A stretch of DNA of 64,000 nt from Brachypterus glaber (Eukaryota; Arthropoda; Insecta; Coleoptera; Kateretidae). The stretch is from the NCBI GenBank assembly GCA_958510825.1, contig OY294048.1, positions 38,901,026-38,965,025 of the forward strand, written 5' to 3'. The notes beneath the pieces were generated by a model. The model did no database searches. It was not told the DNA's origin and saw only the letters and a list, made by a program, of their open reading frames with translations. Below are positions 44,399-57,598 of this stretch, piece after piece; the first letter of the stretch is position 1, and every line of letters starts with the position of its first letter. The translations under genes and the position numbers were made by a program.

Positions 44399-45990
44399 AA
44401 CATGAGTTACCGTTAACCCTCCGCCGTTACCGCGCAAGAAAGTACTTTACCGCTCATAGACTGTACCCCAAAAGTCATAACCGTGAAGAAAATTACTGCG
44501 AAGGGGTCAATACCGCGTAAAACATTTCCGCGCATAATTATTTTGTTGTCTTTGAAGAAAAAAATATTAAATTTTAAAACTTAATTTTTTAAAATTATTT
44601 TTGGAAAAAAAAAACAATATTTTGTTGTACAAAAATAAATCAAAATCCTATTTTTTTACACTATTTAAAACACGATATAACTCAGGGTGAGCTTGGATCA
44701 ACTTTAAAACAAAAGTCCTTGCACCGATGGAATTTTTTCATAAATTTCTTCTACGATGTCTCACGAGTATTCGTTTTCAATATGAAAATAATGGGTAGAG
44801 GGATTTGTGAGATAAATCGAATTTCATTTTTTTATATTTTTTTCAGTGTATGTATAATTTTTAATACAGATATCGAAAGAGTTTATTTATTTAAGAAATT
44901 TTGTAGAATATCTTTGTTTTTCTTTTCATTTGTTACTAAATTATTTATAATCAAAATTGACAAAACTCATTTTTTAATCAAGTAACCTGTTGTAACAATT
45001 TCGATTGACATGACGATTAGTACTAAACTGATTAATACAAAATAATCGATATAAATTAAATTAAAAAAACACACATAGAAAAACATAAAACGAAACACAT
45101 AAATGTGGGTACATTTAGTAAACGTTTCACTACACCTTGGTTTTGTTTAGAAACCTAAACGCCCATCATTCCAACTCGATCAAGTCTTGATGGTTTAGTA
45201 GTTTAGAAGTAGACAATGCCTTTGTAGTTTTTTTTTGTGGCGGCGGTTTAAATCTAGTGTCCGTAGGTGTAACTTCATACTGAAGTCAAGGCCCATTTCT
45301 GGCAACAGTAGGTAAACAAATATATTGAAGCTAAAAGTGAAACTATTAGTCATTCTATGATGGTTGTTTGAATGCCAGTGGCAAGATGAATCGAAGTCTG
45401 TTAATATTTTTCAAAAGTTCTACATGGTGTTTTAAATGTAGACGAAGTGGCTGATATCTAAGTTTGATGTAAACAAGAAATTTTCTTCATACTTTTAAAA
45501 ATATATTTAAATAAATATGGTGTTGGGTTCTGCTTTATTTTAAATCAAAAATACGTGATATCCTTTAAAAATCAAATATATTTTTTTTGTCAGAAAAAAA
45601 AAATTGTCATACTAACCTATCTGAGGAAGTTAGAACAAAATGATCTAAAAAGTCCAATATAATTATTAGGATTTTTAAAATTAGTCCTAGTTCTGACTTA
45701 TTTGTCTAGTAAACACAAGTTAGGACAATTTTATTTAGAAAACATTGAAAATTTTCGACATAGGACAAACATCTTAATCTAATTTTTACGATTTGGGTTT
45801 TAGATAGGACATTTCTCTTTAGTGTGCACATGGGGCTAGTGTAAAGCAATACAATGGTGGTATTATCTCAAAAAGTGAATTTTTGCAGATAGGACAACTT
45901 GTCTTAGCAGGGCAGTATAGAAATATTATATTATACACCTAGCATGCGAACTAAGTCTTTAGTGTCGAGACTGAAGTTTAAAAATCAGTC
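44399..45990. other. no gene seen
   Basis: AT-rich. The only boundary found is the second copy of the 33-base repeat at 45251-45283. An open frame at 44719-44985 is AT-driven and unrecognised. Confidence 0.4.
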
Positions 45991-46002
45991 CAGAACACCT
46001 AA

Positions 46003-46242
46003 GGGAACGTTCAAGTATCACGTAACGCAAATTGTACCAAAATTCATACCCTTCATACCCCAGTTTCCGCGTTATTAAAGGCTCTAGAGATTTTATATTG
46101 TGGCTACCCCCCCTAACACACCACCTATTAGGGGGGGGGGTAGCCAAAACATGAAATCTCTAAAGCCTTTATTAACGCCAGAAACGGGGTATGAAGTATG
46201 AATTTTGGTACAATTTGCGTTACGTGATACTTGAACGTTTCC
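46003..46242. mobile_element. 240-bp foldback MITE, GGGAACGTTCAAG ends
   Basis: Nearly all stem: arms of about 105 bases (GAACGTTCAAGTATCACGTA, TTGTACCAAAATTCATAC) around a short centre holding C7 and G10-type runs. Flanked by TAA at both ends, as in PIF/Harbinger. A one-ended relative is at 11549. Confidence 0.87.
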
Positions 46243-46589
46243 TAAGACAGTTTGCATACGTGGTGCATATATAATTTTTCTACACCCTAAAGCTAGTAAC
46301 TCCAAATATCAGTTAAAAATAAAGTTTAGAAAAAAAAATCATTATTGACCGTCGTTAATAACATTGCTTAACAACGGTCAATAATAAATGAGTTCACTGA
46401 TTTTATTGGTTGCCAAGGTAAACAAGCCTTGACAACGGTAGATAATATGTAAGCTAGCACTTAATTAGGTAGTAGAAAAATTATATTTTTATTCTTCTAA
46501 CATAAAATATTTTACATCAAACATTATCTCGTCCCCTATTTGTTTATTTTAAAGAATTTAAAGAATTAAACTAAGTATTAATAGTACAG

Positions 46590-47216
46590 GTAAAATAGGA
46601 AAAATAAAAGAAAAAATTTGTCCACTCATGAAACTTTGGTTATAACTTCGTTTTGGCAGTAGAATTAAGGATCTGATGAGTCCCTAAAATTTTAAGCGGT
46701 GGAACATTGTTTTTGGGGGGGGGGGAGGGGGTTGCAAGTTTCAAATATTAAAATTGAGTGAAATAAGGCGAGTGAGGTATCATTTTATATGTTTTTTTAC
46801 ATGCTGAATCGAATGAAACAAGTTTTAGATCAATAAAATTAATTCTAAACAAGTTATGACAGGTTTTGTAGAAAAAATACAGAAATTGTGTAATTAATGG
46901 TTCAACAGTATGTATTCTGGTAATAATATTTGTTAAAGTTATATTAAAGTTGTTTTAATACGTTTATAGTCCCGTGAATCATATGTGATTCATGATACGT
47001 TTACTCCAAACGTCCATGAAGCATATGTGATTCATTTCCATTAGTTTTATTTTTAAACCCTGTAGCATATAGTCTAGTAGTTTTAGTCATCTTACACAGA
47101 ACTTTTCTATTTCTGCAAACTAAATATACCAAAGTATAGGTTTTGGTATGTGAAAACATATGTTTGGACTTTTTGTTATGTTTGTGGTCCGGGACTCATA
47201 CGGTGGTGGCAGGATA

Positions 47217-47298
<82 letters not shown>

Positions 47299-47946
47299 AT
47301 TTTTCGCGTTTTTGGCCAAAAACTGTCTCTAGATCAAGAGGAATATATTTTATCGAAAAAGTTTCAAACAAAAGTTGTTCACAATCAAATTTCCTATAAG
47401 AATCAACTATATAAATTTCCAATTTTCCTTTCCTGTTTTCCACAGGAGGGAGGGAATATCATATATATGTATTTTTTTTTAATGACCCATTTATTATACA
47501 GTAAATATGCATTTAAACTTGAAAATATGTATATTGATATATATTGAAAACATGTATATTGACGCAATAAAAGATAATTTATAAAAATTTTCCAAAATTA
47601 TTGCCTATTTTTCCAGTTTTCATATTTTTTATTCAATTTTACATGATTTTTATAGGTAAAATAAAGCAATAACTGTAAAATAAAAGAAAAAATTTTTCCA
47701 CTCATGAAACCCTAGTAATAACTTCATATAAGCAGTAGAATTAAAGATCCGAAGAGTCCCCAACATTTTAAGATGTGGAACATTGTTTTTTGGGGGGGCA
47801 AAGCACAGTGGTCCCAAAATAAAAAAAAAGTTTAAAAAGTCTGATCATGTTTCATTCGATTCAGCATGCAAAAAAACATATAAAATGATACCTCACTCGC
47901 CTTATTTCACTCAATTTTAATTTTTGAAACTTTTGTACAGAAAAGT
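46590..47946. repeat. composite repeat with direct and inverted duplicated blocks
   Basis: Block A (GTCCACTCATGAAAC ... GTGGAACATTGTTTTTGGGG) occurs directly at 46590-46732 and 47654-47797. Block B (TTGAGTGAAATAAGGCGAGT...) at 46735-46830 recurs inverted at 47838-47946. A TA microsatellite lies at 47219-47297. Confidence 0.7.
47219..47297. repeat. (TA)n microsatellite
   Basis: About 39 TA units with a single CATA interruption. Confidence 0.95.
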
Positions 47947-48054
47947 CCTTGTAAATAAATTCCTTAAACTTAAACCTATTTTTTCCAAACGTTTTTGTAG
48001 GTGAACTTGATACACTGTATACTTGTATATAATACATTTATAGAATATTTTATA

Positions 48055-48190
48055 TAATATGATATTATAATAATATTATAATAATATTATATTATAATAA
48101 TATTATAATAATATTATATTATAATAATAATATTATAATAATATTATATTATAATAATATTATATTATAATAATATTATATTATAATATA
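48055..48190. repeat. AATATTAT low-complexity tandem
   Basis: Repeating ATATTATAATA words, self-complementary. Confidence 0.9.
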
Positions 48191-48681
48191 CACGTATAAG
48201 AAATTATTTGTTAAAAAATGTGAGGCCATTAAAAAATTCATACTTTTTTTGATAAAAAGAAATAACCTACTTTGTGTATGATTTTGTCACCTAGGTAGGT
48301 ATTAATAAATAACACAATTATTGCCCATAAAAAATATCAATAAACTTTAACTGTGTATAAAAATTACAATTTATCTCGACTGAAATGTAAATTATTATCA
48401 CCCAAGGGACGTAATAACAAGTCTAAATGACACTTAGAGAACAACTAGTAGGAGACTTATTTAGAGTAAAGAAACGCTTGAATTGCAGATATACCTACTT
48501 CTTGTTTAACGAGCCTTCTTGACGAGAATAAAATTTATGTTTCCAATTACATTAATCCGCTGTTTTGGTTGAAGAAGTTTCAAATAGTACAGGAGAATAC
48601 GATTAAAATTAATTGCAATGATGCTGTTTTCTTTTTACTATCCCCATAACAGGAAGCCTTCCGTTAGTAAAAAACACTATA

Positions 48682-49842
48682 GGGGAAGATGCGGTGGAAT
48701 GGGGTAGCGGGGTGAAACTCCTCTTAAAGCTTCTTATAAATGGGCTCTTGTTATTACGTCCCTCTAGGTGCTTTATAGGGACATAAAAACAAACACCGTT
48801 TCGCCCCGTGGAAGGGGTCGGAATGGGGCAATGTGCATTTATATGTAATATCATAAAAATATTAAAAAGAAATTATTCTATTTTAAATTAATATACTATT
48901 GCATCATTATTTGGGGGGGATGTTACAACAACGCCTTAAATCCTTTAGAAAAGGCTCAAAATAATATACTCAAAGTGATATTTAAAAAATCTCGTCTTTA
49001 TCCAACAGAAACGCTATATAAAGAAGCGGAATTATTTACCATTAGAAAAATGTACGCATATCAATCAATTTTATGGAAAAATTTCAAAAAACTGATAAAA
49101 CACGATCTATTGTAACCAGACAAGCAAATTCACTTGAAATACCTTTATGTAAGAAAAAATTTTACTCAAAAAAATGTATTATTTTTCGCTCCTAAATTCT
49201 ACAATTTACTACCAAAAAATATTACTCAAATAACAAATTACAAAACTTTTAAAATAGAGGTAAAACGTTATATTAACCTTAATGAGTTTCAGTTTTTAAA
49301 AATCACTTCTGATTAAGAAAAAAAAAAAATCACTTAGTTTCCTGTAAATTTCTTGTTTTAGTATTTTTGATATCTTCCTTGATTTTTTCTTTTTACTATA
49401 TTATTTACTATATTATTTTAACAACATTTTATTCCTGCTTTTAATTTCCTTTCAGAAAACATTGCATAGTACTATTAAGCGCAAAATAAACCTTATTACA
49501 TTATACAAATTAAACCTAAGTAGTTTGATCACACACAATCCCTAGGATTCGGTGACAGACTAAAAACATACCTACTAAAAATTATAAAAAATATGCTAAA
49601 TATCCGTTATTCTTAGGTCTATTATTAAAACTAATTTAATTTAAAATAACTCAAAAATGTAATGTTACCGATGTATTTTGTATTTTAAAGTTGTCATTAA
49701 ACTTGAACTTGAACTTGAACTTGAACTTGATTCAAGTAAGACCTTAACTAATACATAGTGTATAAAAAATATATATAACTTTGGGGAAAGTCATGATTTT
49801 TTACATCAAACCTTTAGTACCCCGTTCCACCTCACCTTCCCC
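48682..49842. mobile_element. TA|GGGGAAG TIR element carrying a LINE insertion
   Basis: Ends GGGGAAGATGCGGTGGAATG / complement (TACCCCGTTCCACCTCACC), flanked by TA. The left arm repeats GGAATGGGG-type words (near 48700 and 48820). A LINE fragment lies inside. Confidence 0.75.
48895..49740 (+). pseudogene. 5'-truncated LINE (CR1/Jockey-type) ORF2 tail and 3' UTR
   Basis: The coding remnant reads IIIWGGCYNNALNPLEKAQN...LYPTETLYKEAELFTIRKMYAYQS then, after one stop and shift, LFFAPKFYNLLPKNI...FKIEVKRYI, the C-terminal tail typical of CR1/Jockey-group RTs. It ends at 49315, followed by a 3' UTR closing TTAAACTTGAACTTGAAC, i.e. (AACTTG)n as terminal tail. Confidence 0.78.
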
Positions 49843-50065
49843 TAAATTTTTTTTCTCGCTTCTCGGTATTTTAGCAAAAAATCTGATTTTGGATGATTAC
49901 ACAGAAAAAAAAAGAACATTTTGAAATGTAAAAGTTTACAAATAAAATTATGTTTAATATAGCGATTTTTTTTATAAAATTATCGTAGGTGTATTCAATT
50001 AAAAAACTTCTTTTCTCTAAATTGTGATGTTTCGATAGGGCCTTTCTATTGTTTTCGAACAAATT

Positions 50066-50240
50066 AAAATTCAAAGTCTCTCATTTGTCAACACATCTAC
50101 AAACATTTTACCAGAAAGTTGGACGTTATACATCCTATTTTAAATACATAAATACAATTTTCTACATAAAATTACAGATATAAACATTGACAGGTTAAAA
50201 ATTTTGTAGATGTGTTGACAAATGAGAGACTTTGAATTTT
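50066..50240. mobile_element. 175-bp foldback with 37-base near-perfect TIR
   Basis: AAAATTCAAAGTCTCTCATT... through ...CACATCTACAAA pairs with its complement at 50202-50240. The centre is AT-rich. Confidence 0.85.
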
Positions 50241-50713
50241 ATTTATTTTTAAGTTATACCTTGACCCTTGACCAATAAACTAAAATTCCAGAAAAACCTC
50301 CAGAACGCTTTTTGATTCTTTTTTTCAAATATATATTACTCAGGGATATCTTCTTACCCATCTGTCAAAATATAAAAACATTTTTTTATAAAAACTCACC
50401 GTGATAGGTCTTAACGCCTTGCAATGGTTTTTATCACAAAAATAAGTAAAAAAGACATCTTCATTTCCTGGTCTATTAGGACTCAAAACCTACTATTCAA
50501 GTGTATCTTGACCATCAAGACTTGACGTATATCATGCCTCAGTTGATTTATGGAACAAGTGAACATGGGATACTTGTCAAATTCATATTTTTGACCAAGA
50601 AGACTTTAAATAATTTTGTATTTGGCTTTCTTCTTAATTCAACCTGAAAATAAATACAGATAACTATGCAACCCGGTAGCATTATTACAGGCGCAGTATA
50701 AAAGAGTCTGGAT

Positions 50714-50964
50714 CAACGAACTAATAACTCTTTCTAGAATACGCATACCGTTAATATAAAGTATCGCCAACATCTCGGTTTGTTTGTAAACAAATAGTAG
50801 GTATATTCAGGCCTGAACAATAACAATTACCAGTAACTGTTATTGTTGTCTCTGTTAGAACAAAGTTGCGCGAGTAAGACAGACAAATGTATATGTTGGC
50901 TACGTTTTTGTCAGTTTTTACAAATCAAATGCCTATTCTAGAGAGAAGAGTTATTAGTTTGTTG
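50714..50964. mobile_element. 251-bp MITE, CAACGAACTAATAACTC ends, copy 1
   Basis: TIR CAACGAACTAATAACTC with inner TCTAGAATA. Internal words TAGTAGGTATATTCAGGCCT and ACCAGTAACTGTTATTG match copy 2 at 58903-59155 in inverted orientation. Confidence 0.83.
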
Positions 50965-51189
50965 GGCTTTTCGGAAAGAAACCTACTAAAATGCGCAGAT
51001 AAGTGTTGAAAAAATTAATTAATACTTTTGAAAAAATTATTTAAAATTTTTGGATTTTACAGGAATACAAAAATACATACAAAAATACTTTTTAGGTAAA
51101 ACTTTCAAACTTATAAAGCAGTAAGTGTAACCCTTCCAATTCGGATTATTTTTTTTTAGGTCGCTGTCGCTTTGTGGATATTATTATTA

Positions 51190-51406
51190 TTATCATTAAC
51201 AAAAAAGAGAGGTCAATGACCGATAATTGCTCATTAAATACAAAAATATATAATCTAATAGAAAAAGGGTTAATTTAAATTAATCCGTGTGCTATAGGAC
51301 TGTCATATCTATTTTTAAAGCTATTCACACTAGTTGCCGAGATAACTTCACTAGGTAAATTTTTCCAAACATTAAAAATCCTGTTTGAATAAAAGATTTG
51401 TCTCAT
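51190..51406 (-). pseudogene. LINE 3' end fragment (ORF2 C-terminus and tail)
   Basis: On the minus strand IFYSNRIFNVWKNLPSEVIS then ATSVNSFKNRYD ends at a stop at 51275-51277. The segment WNxLPxEVVxAxSVNxFKxRLD closes many CR1/Jockey-group ORF2 proteins. The tail runs into (TAA)n at 51180-51192. Confidence 0.75.
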
Positions 51407-51482
51407 GGTAAGAAATTAAATTCCACGAAAAATCTAAACTTTTAGCACTTGTTTTATCCTGGTATATTTACGAACATCAATA

Positions 51483-51836
51483 ATGCTTGTCAATGACAAC
51501 TTGTCATGTCTTTCAGTAGCAAGTTTGGACTACAGAATACTGAAACTTTCCAATTACGTGCATTTTAAATGTACTATTTTGGTTTTAGGAATTTATAAAC
51601 ATCCCAGCGTGGTACATATTAATAGGGTTAAAAAGCCATTTGACCATTGCACAGACGAGTATTTGGCTGATCTAGGCGGACAAAAGTCGCTCATAAAAAC
51701 TTTGGCATTAGCAGAAAAGGAAAGGTCAAAGTTGGTAACTCCCCACAGTGGAGAGATACGTTGCAGATGGTGGAGATATCTTAAAAAAATGTGCCCGCTG
51801 AAACAAAAATCGACCTGTACGAGGATTTTTTTTTAA
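51483..51836 (+). pseudogene. weak candidate: C-terminal tail of an LTR-element pol
   Basis: 117 codons with YKHPSVVHINRVKKPFDHC, similar in style to the end of Ty3/gypsy integrases (VVHVNRLKPY). Nothing else of an integrase is found upstream, so this may be a coincidence or a small fragment. Confidence 0.25.
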
Positions 51837-52033
51837 TTTGGTTTAAAAATTATTAAGGGTTGGACTTTTATATGGGATAGATAAAAATGTTTTTTTATTT
51901 TTTTATCCTTTACGATAACATGAAAACACCTTCTAAATCGAATTAAGTTGAAAAATAATTTTGACCGCACAGATTGCTGAGATACCCTGTGTGCATCCCG
52001 ATAAATGTTTGTAATATTTATACATAATACATA

Positions 52034-52885
52034 CAGTGCGTGCATTAAGTCTGGAATCACCCGATTAACTTTTTAGTTACAAGTAAAACACAAAAACCCT
52101 CGGATAGGTCGATTTTTATTTTTAATTTTGCAAATTATGGTGTAATAAAAGTTATTAAAATTTGCACCCCCTTGCACCCTCACCCCCCAACTTTTTTTTT
52201 TCAAATAGCAACCTACCCCTTGTGACACTTCGTTGGAAAGGTAATTTAATACGCTTTCCAACGGTGTATAATAAAGCCTAATTTGGTAAAGGGCTAATGA
52301 TAAAATGCACAATTTAGTTTATTATAAAGACATGTAAAGTATAACTTTAGTTCACTATAAATGTTCAAATTGATGTCCTTCAGCTCTTTGACAGTGGACA
52401 GTAAAAAAACGGGATTAAAATCGATTAAATAGTAAACATAAAATTGGTCAATAAAAAGAAAAAAAATTGCATTTTTCAACAGGGTATAAAATATTACAAT
52501 AAGTTTAAAACCACCTTATTTAGATTCTCAGGAAGGTGCCAAGTAGGAAATAGGGCAACAATTACCATATTATGCGTAATATTTCACACAAACAATGTTT
52601 AAATATAACATGCGTTTTTTCATAGACCCTTTAACAAATTAGGCTTTATCATACACTGTTGGAAAGCTTATTAAATTACCTTTCCAATGATGTATCACAA
52701 GGGGTAGGTTGCTATTTGAAAAAAAAAGTTGGGGGGTGAGGGTGCAAGGGGGTGCCAATTTTGATAACTTTTTTTAGACCAAAATTTGCAGAATTAAAAA
52801 TATAAATCTACCTGTCTGAGGATTTTTGTATTTTACTTGTAACTAAAAAGTTATTCGGGTGATTCCAGACTTAATGCACGCACTG
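52034..52885. mobile_element. 852-bp foldback element, CAGTGCGTGCATTAAG ends
   Basis: TA|CAGTGCGTGCATTAAGTCTG ... complement|TA. Arms of about 280 bases contain GATTCCAGAC, CCCCCAACTTTTTTTTT, TTTCCAACG and similar words. TA duplication and CAGTG start resemble Tc1/mariner. No transposase. Confidence 0.85.
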
Positions 52886-52969
52886 TATGTATAATATCTA
52901 CTGGGCAAATCCAAATCCAGCACTTTCAATTAACCCCTGCGATACTTTTTATTTAAAACAATTTATATA

Positions 52970-53598
52970 CAGGGTGATCAGTAACTGCCATGCCAAAATT
53001 TAAGACGTTTGAACAAAAAAAACATCAATAAAATTTTAATGCTGCAGGGTGATTCTTCATTTAAAACTGACCAAAAAAGTATTCTTTGCCAAAACACCTG
53101 AATTAATATTAAAGGAGTAATAGCCTTTTAAAAAGTAATCTTTCTGGTGGCACAAAATTTTGCTTCCTCTTAATTGCATTATTTCTGAAAACGGTTGCTC
53201 CTACAGTGTTACACTATAAGACATTTTTTTATGTATTTTTACTCAAGGAATCCATATTTTTTACCAAAAACCAAAAAAAGTACACTTAAAAAAGTTTGGT
53301 GCAAAAATGTGTTGAGCCTAATACATTTTTCTGTCTAGGGACGCCTCTGGTTAAATTTTAAAAAATAAATACACTTAAACTTATTGCCCTTATTAATAAT
53401 AGTATATATGCAATAACTCGTCACTCTAGCTTAAAGGGTACCAGAATTAAAACCCTTATTTTTATTACAATTTTAAAGGGCTGTAGCTCCCTTAGGGCTC
53501 ATTTGCGGACCAAGTTTTATGGGAACTTTTTTTTTGTTGATATTTTTGGATGCAGAATCACCTCTTAAATTTTGGCATGGCAGTTATTGATCACCCTG
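52970..53598. mobile_element. CAGGGTGATCA MITE, full length
   Basis: CAGGGTGATCAGTAACTGCC and complement TGATCACCCTG at the right end, TA on the left flank (right flank mutated to CA). Internally parallel to 2922-3592, same orientation. Confidence 0.87.
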
Positions 53599-53599
53599 C

Positions 53600-56490
53600 A
53601 TATATTGATACAATGTCAAAACGTATGCAGGCACTCTATAAGATATAGGTGTCTGACAGATTGTTTTACCCGAATAACACTAAAATAGCGTTATAAAATA
53701 ATATCTATAGGAAAAAATATTAACGCTTTTAACTTTTTCTCATTTTTTGGAACTTTCTTTTATCTTAGTGCGAGGAAAGCCTTAAAACATAAAAATAAAT
53801 CATGGATATTACACAAAGATAGCCATCAGATATTGTTAGGTTAGAACCATTAGGTTATATTCGGTTATATCCCCCTTTTAAGACTATATGCAATATGCAG
53901 CAATGCTGCATTGTAGCATACATTAAAATGCAGTTTTCTTCTTCTTATTTTTTATAATCTTATTTTTGTCGTTTTTCTCACATAAATCTATTACGATCTA
54001 TCACTTATAACGGTCTTGAGAGAGAAATAGCAGCTATATATCGAGAATGCGAAATATAGGCAACCAACATTAATACTTCGCCATTTTGATGCCCTGGCCC
54101 CATAAATTTAAATTTATAACCTATCTTATATGGTCTATTTCTAGCTATTGGCCTGTAAACAACACATATGATTATAAAAATGCTAAAAAAGCACAAATGA
54201 AGAAGATTTATAGAAAAACGTAAAAAATCGAAAAAATTTAGCACAAACGTCATCTTGAAAAGTAAACAAACTTGTCTAGACAGCGTTGCCGCTTATTGAC
54301 AAATGTTTGTAAACATGTATTATTCGTCCTTACAGTTAACTAGTTAGAAAGAGAAAATATACTTTCAGGGGATAAACATGAGATCTGGCAAATTAGCAGG
54401 GTGTCAAAATGGCGATTCTCTATCCCCTAAGTATTCTGCGTCAAAAGCTGCGCAAATAGGCAAATTCCGTTATAGGTTAAATCCCCTTATGTGGTTTTTC
54501 ATTTCCGATATCATCCAGGTTAGGTTACTATTTTTTGGAACCATAAAAAAAAACAAAAGAAGTATATTATAAACAAACAAACTAACTTTTCTACAATCGG
54601 TCAATTTTTTCGAAGAACATCGTTACTTTAACGCCTGTAGCTTTGTTGGACAGCAATTTCGGCCCCCTGTTCTATGTTTTCAGAAAAGTGTGCAGATTTC
54701 GAAAAAAAAAAAAAAATAATTTATATATCAGACGAGTAAAAAGCCAATTTACAATAGTATAACAAATATACAAAAATACAAAAGTATTAAACAATAAAAA
54801 ATTATAAAAAGTATGCATACACACTTACAAAAAATAATTTAAAATAATTAAAAACAGTATGTTTTAAATATGTTCTTGTAAAAAAAACTGTTTTGTTGTT
54901 GTTTTTGTAAAATATCTATTCAATAAAATTCAGCTGCTGCAGAAATTTTTCTCAAATACTTTATTTAAATAGTTTATAATTATCTATTGAAAAGCAGTAA
55001 CTTTGGGGAAAACAGTAGCTTGTGACTCAATGGTTCTTACCTAACGATTTATATTTTATAGAGGTATCGATGAAAAAGAAATATTTTTCTTAACGTAGAC
55101 AAAGACATATTTCTCACCATTAAGATACTAAAAGTGTTTTAGCGGTGCGATTATTCTTGTTCTAGACCCATTGGTTTTATGGGTATTTAAATATTAATTC
55201 AGACTTTCTTTAAACGGCTAGTTTATCTAGTTGATGATCCTGGTAAATACTTTTACGTCCACATTACAGACATAAATAAAACTTATTTATTAAAGAATTT
55301 TATGTTTTGAACTAAAGGTTATACCTACTTACTTATTGAAAACTAACCTCAATATGAGACGAATGATAGTTCATGAAAGGCGAAAAATATATAACTATTT
55401 GGTCATTATTTCTGAGATATTTAAAATATACCTATCCGTATACTTAGTTATAAAATACAAGGGGCTAAATATTTCTAAAATATGCCATCAAGTTTCTAAA
55501 GTGATATTCTAAACCCCTTTTAAAACTCAACAATTTATGGAGCTCTAAAAAAAAGGATAACATTTTTTTCAAGTTTCTCCTAATATGTTATGTATTAATA
55601 GTAATCGATGTGTACATAAACACTAAAAAATTGAGTGTAAAATTGTACACTTGTTTTACATTCAAACTGGTACGTATTTATCACACTCACAAGAGTGTAA
55701 ATATCTGTTTTCATTACCAACTAGGTAAGTTGACGGTAATGGTAAGTACTATATCGAGCACACTTAGAGATAGATGAAATCAATACAAACAAAACCGTAA
55801 CTAAAGACAGAAAAAACGATTTACCGCACAAGGACACTAGGTGTGCTTACATTTTCCGCAGGGGGTATCTAGACACATGTGTCTTGTAAGACTACTAGTA
55901 GTATAGTATTTCTAATTTTATAGAGTGATTCCACAAAAAAAAAGATTTCTTGAATTGTCACGGATTAAAATGTCAAAAATATTAATAACAAAATATGATT
56001 TTGACTCCTTAGTAGTGAGAAAAACGTAATAAGTTTTTTTCTGTCTTCGGTTGTGTTTATAGACGTCAGCTCCGCTTCGGTCCACAAAATAGGACCTCAT
56101 ACTGAAAAATTCACTTAACTCTACTAGAAACGCAAATAACTATTCCGCAGCAGTGGTCAAAAAAAAGTGGTGAACTTAGCATACATCGAAATCTATTTAA
56201 CAAGTTTCAGTGTAAGATTTACCATTCAGATGCAAAATTTTTAATTTAAAAAGTCCAAACCAAAAAGTCCAAACCTTTTTAGCCAAAATTCCCCTTTACT
56301 TTACTTGTTTATAAATTATCAACAGGGGTTGTTGACAACAGCGTTGCCGGTTTGTGGCTCCTTATATTCTCAAAGACACGTGCAGATTATGTAAAACACA
56401 AATGGACTAATTATAGAGTAGTTAAAAAATACCTGAGTAATAGAAAATATAAACCACCTGAAGGGGCCTCTTGTGCCGGAGGCTGTATAC
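53600..56490. other. no gene seen
   Basis: Long AT-rich stretch. Open frames at 54005-54253 and 54378-54572 match nothing recognised. Near 56250-56280 the word AAAAAGTCCAAACC is repeated in tandem twice. 56040-56100 carries CTCCGCTTCGGTCC, like the heads of the GC palindromes. Confidence 0.4.
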
Positions 56491-56501
56491 AGCACAAATT
56501 A

Positions 56502-57016
56502 CACAGGCCCACAATAAAAGTTGTCTGTGCTGGGGTTTTGACCCACCTATTCTTATGTACTTTGGGATTCTCAACACGAATCTGTCATAAAAAAAGGAAC
56601 TCATTTTTTTCTACACTAAAACTGCCGATGAGTTTTCACAATTTTAGACAGTTTTTTCAGTGCAGAAAAATAATGAGAACATAAAATGTTTTTTTTATGA
56701 CAGATTCGTGTTCAGCATCCCAAAATACATCAGAATAGGTGGATTTCAACCCCAGCACAGACATTTTTTCTGTGAGCCTTTATAAGGCACAAAAATAAAA
56801 ATTTATATATATTTTGGGATGCTGAACGAGAATCTGTCATAAGAAATGCATTTTCTGGCTCATTTTATTATTACACTGAAATACTGATGAGATTTTTATC
56901 ACTTTATACAGTTTTTCAAAAAAATGAGCTCATGAAGTGCCTTTTTTATGACAGATTCGTGTTCAGCATCCCAAAATACATAAGAATAGGTGGGTGGTTT
57001 CTTTTGTTGGCCTGTG
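56502..57016. mobile_element. 515-bp MITE, CACAGG ends, four iterations of a hairpin unit
   Basis: TTA|CACAGGCCCACAA ... TTGTTGGCCTGTG|TTA. The block ATGACAGATTCGTGTTCAGC + ATCCCAAAATACAT + AGAATAGGTGG (or its complement) occurs at 56540-56590, 56695-56745, 56810-56845 and 56948-56995. Confidence 0.83.
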
Positions 57017-57084
57017 TTATTTACAATATATTGATATAACTTTGTATAAAATCTCAAAAATGACAAACGGCAACATTGTAACTC

Positions 57085-57197
57085 TAAAGTATAATATAAT
57101 TGTCTTTTAATATACTGTGTATTTTATTTAACGCTTCCACAACTTCTCTTTTACTATTCCCTAATAACGCAATGTCATCCTCAAAATAAAGCATGCA
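57085..57197 (-). pseudogene. LINE reverse transcriptase palm fragment
   Basis: Minus strand KCMLYFEDDIALLGNSKREV then VEALNKIHSIL: a block-C motif (FADD changed to FEDD) and the following helix of a non-LTR RT. Too short to assign a clade; the adjoining 64-codon open frame at 57205-57399 is unrecognised. Confidence 0.6.
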
Positions 57198-57598
57198 TTT
57201 TTCCCTAAATATTAAAATGATGCGGTAAGGGGTTAAAACATAACTTTACGGCTTCTTTTAGTATGTTAACTAACCCGTTTATGAAACTTAATTTAATTAG
57301 ACCCCTAAGTTTAATTGGATAATAATTGTCTAAAACATTAATTAAGTTTGACAATTCCCATGGACCTTTTAAACGTATATCATACATTAAAGAAGTCATG
57401 AAGATATGAAGTGCTTCGAATTACATTATATACTATTCACAGAGTTGCATTTTCACAAATACTTATTTTACGCAAGTTAAAATGATTTAGCTTAAACACA
57501 AAATAAATAAAGAAGTAGTAGTAGTTTGGGTTGGCCAAAGCCGGACAACTAGGCTATTTCTGGCCCTTTTTGTCACCCCAGGCAATCCCAGCCATTTA

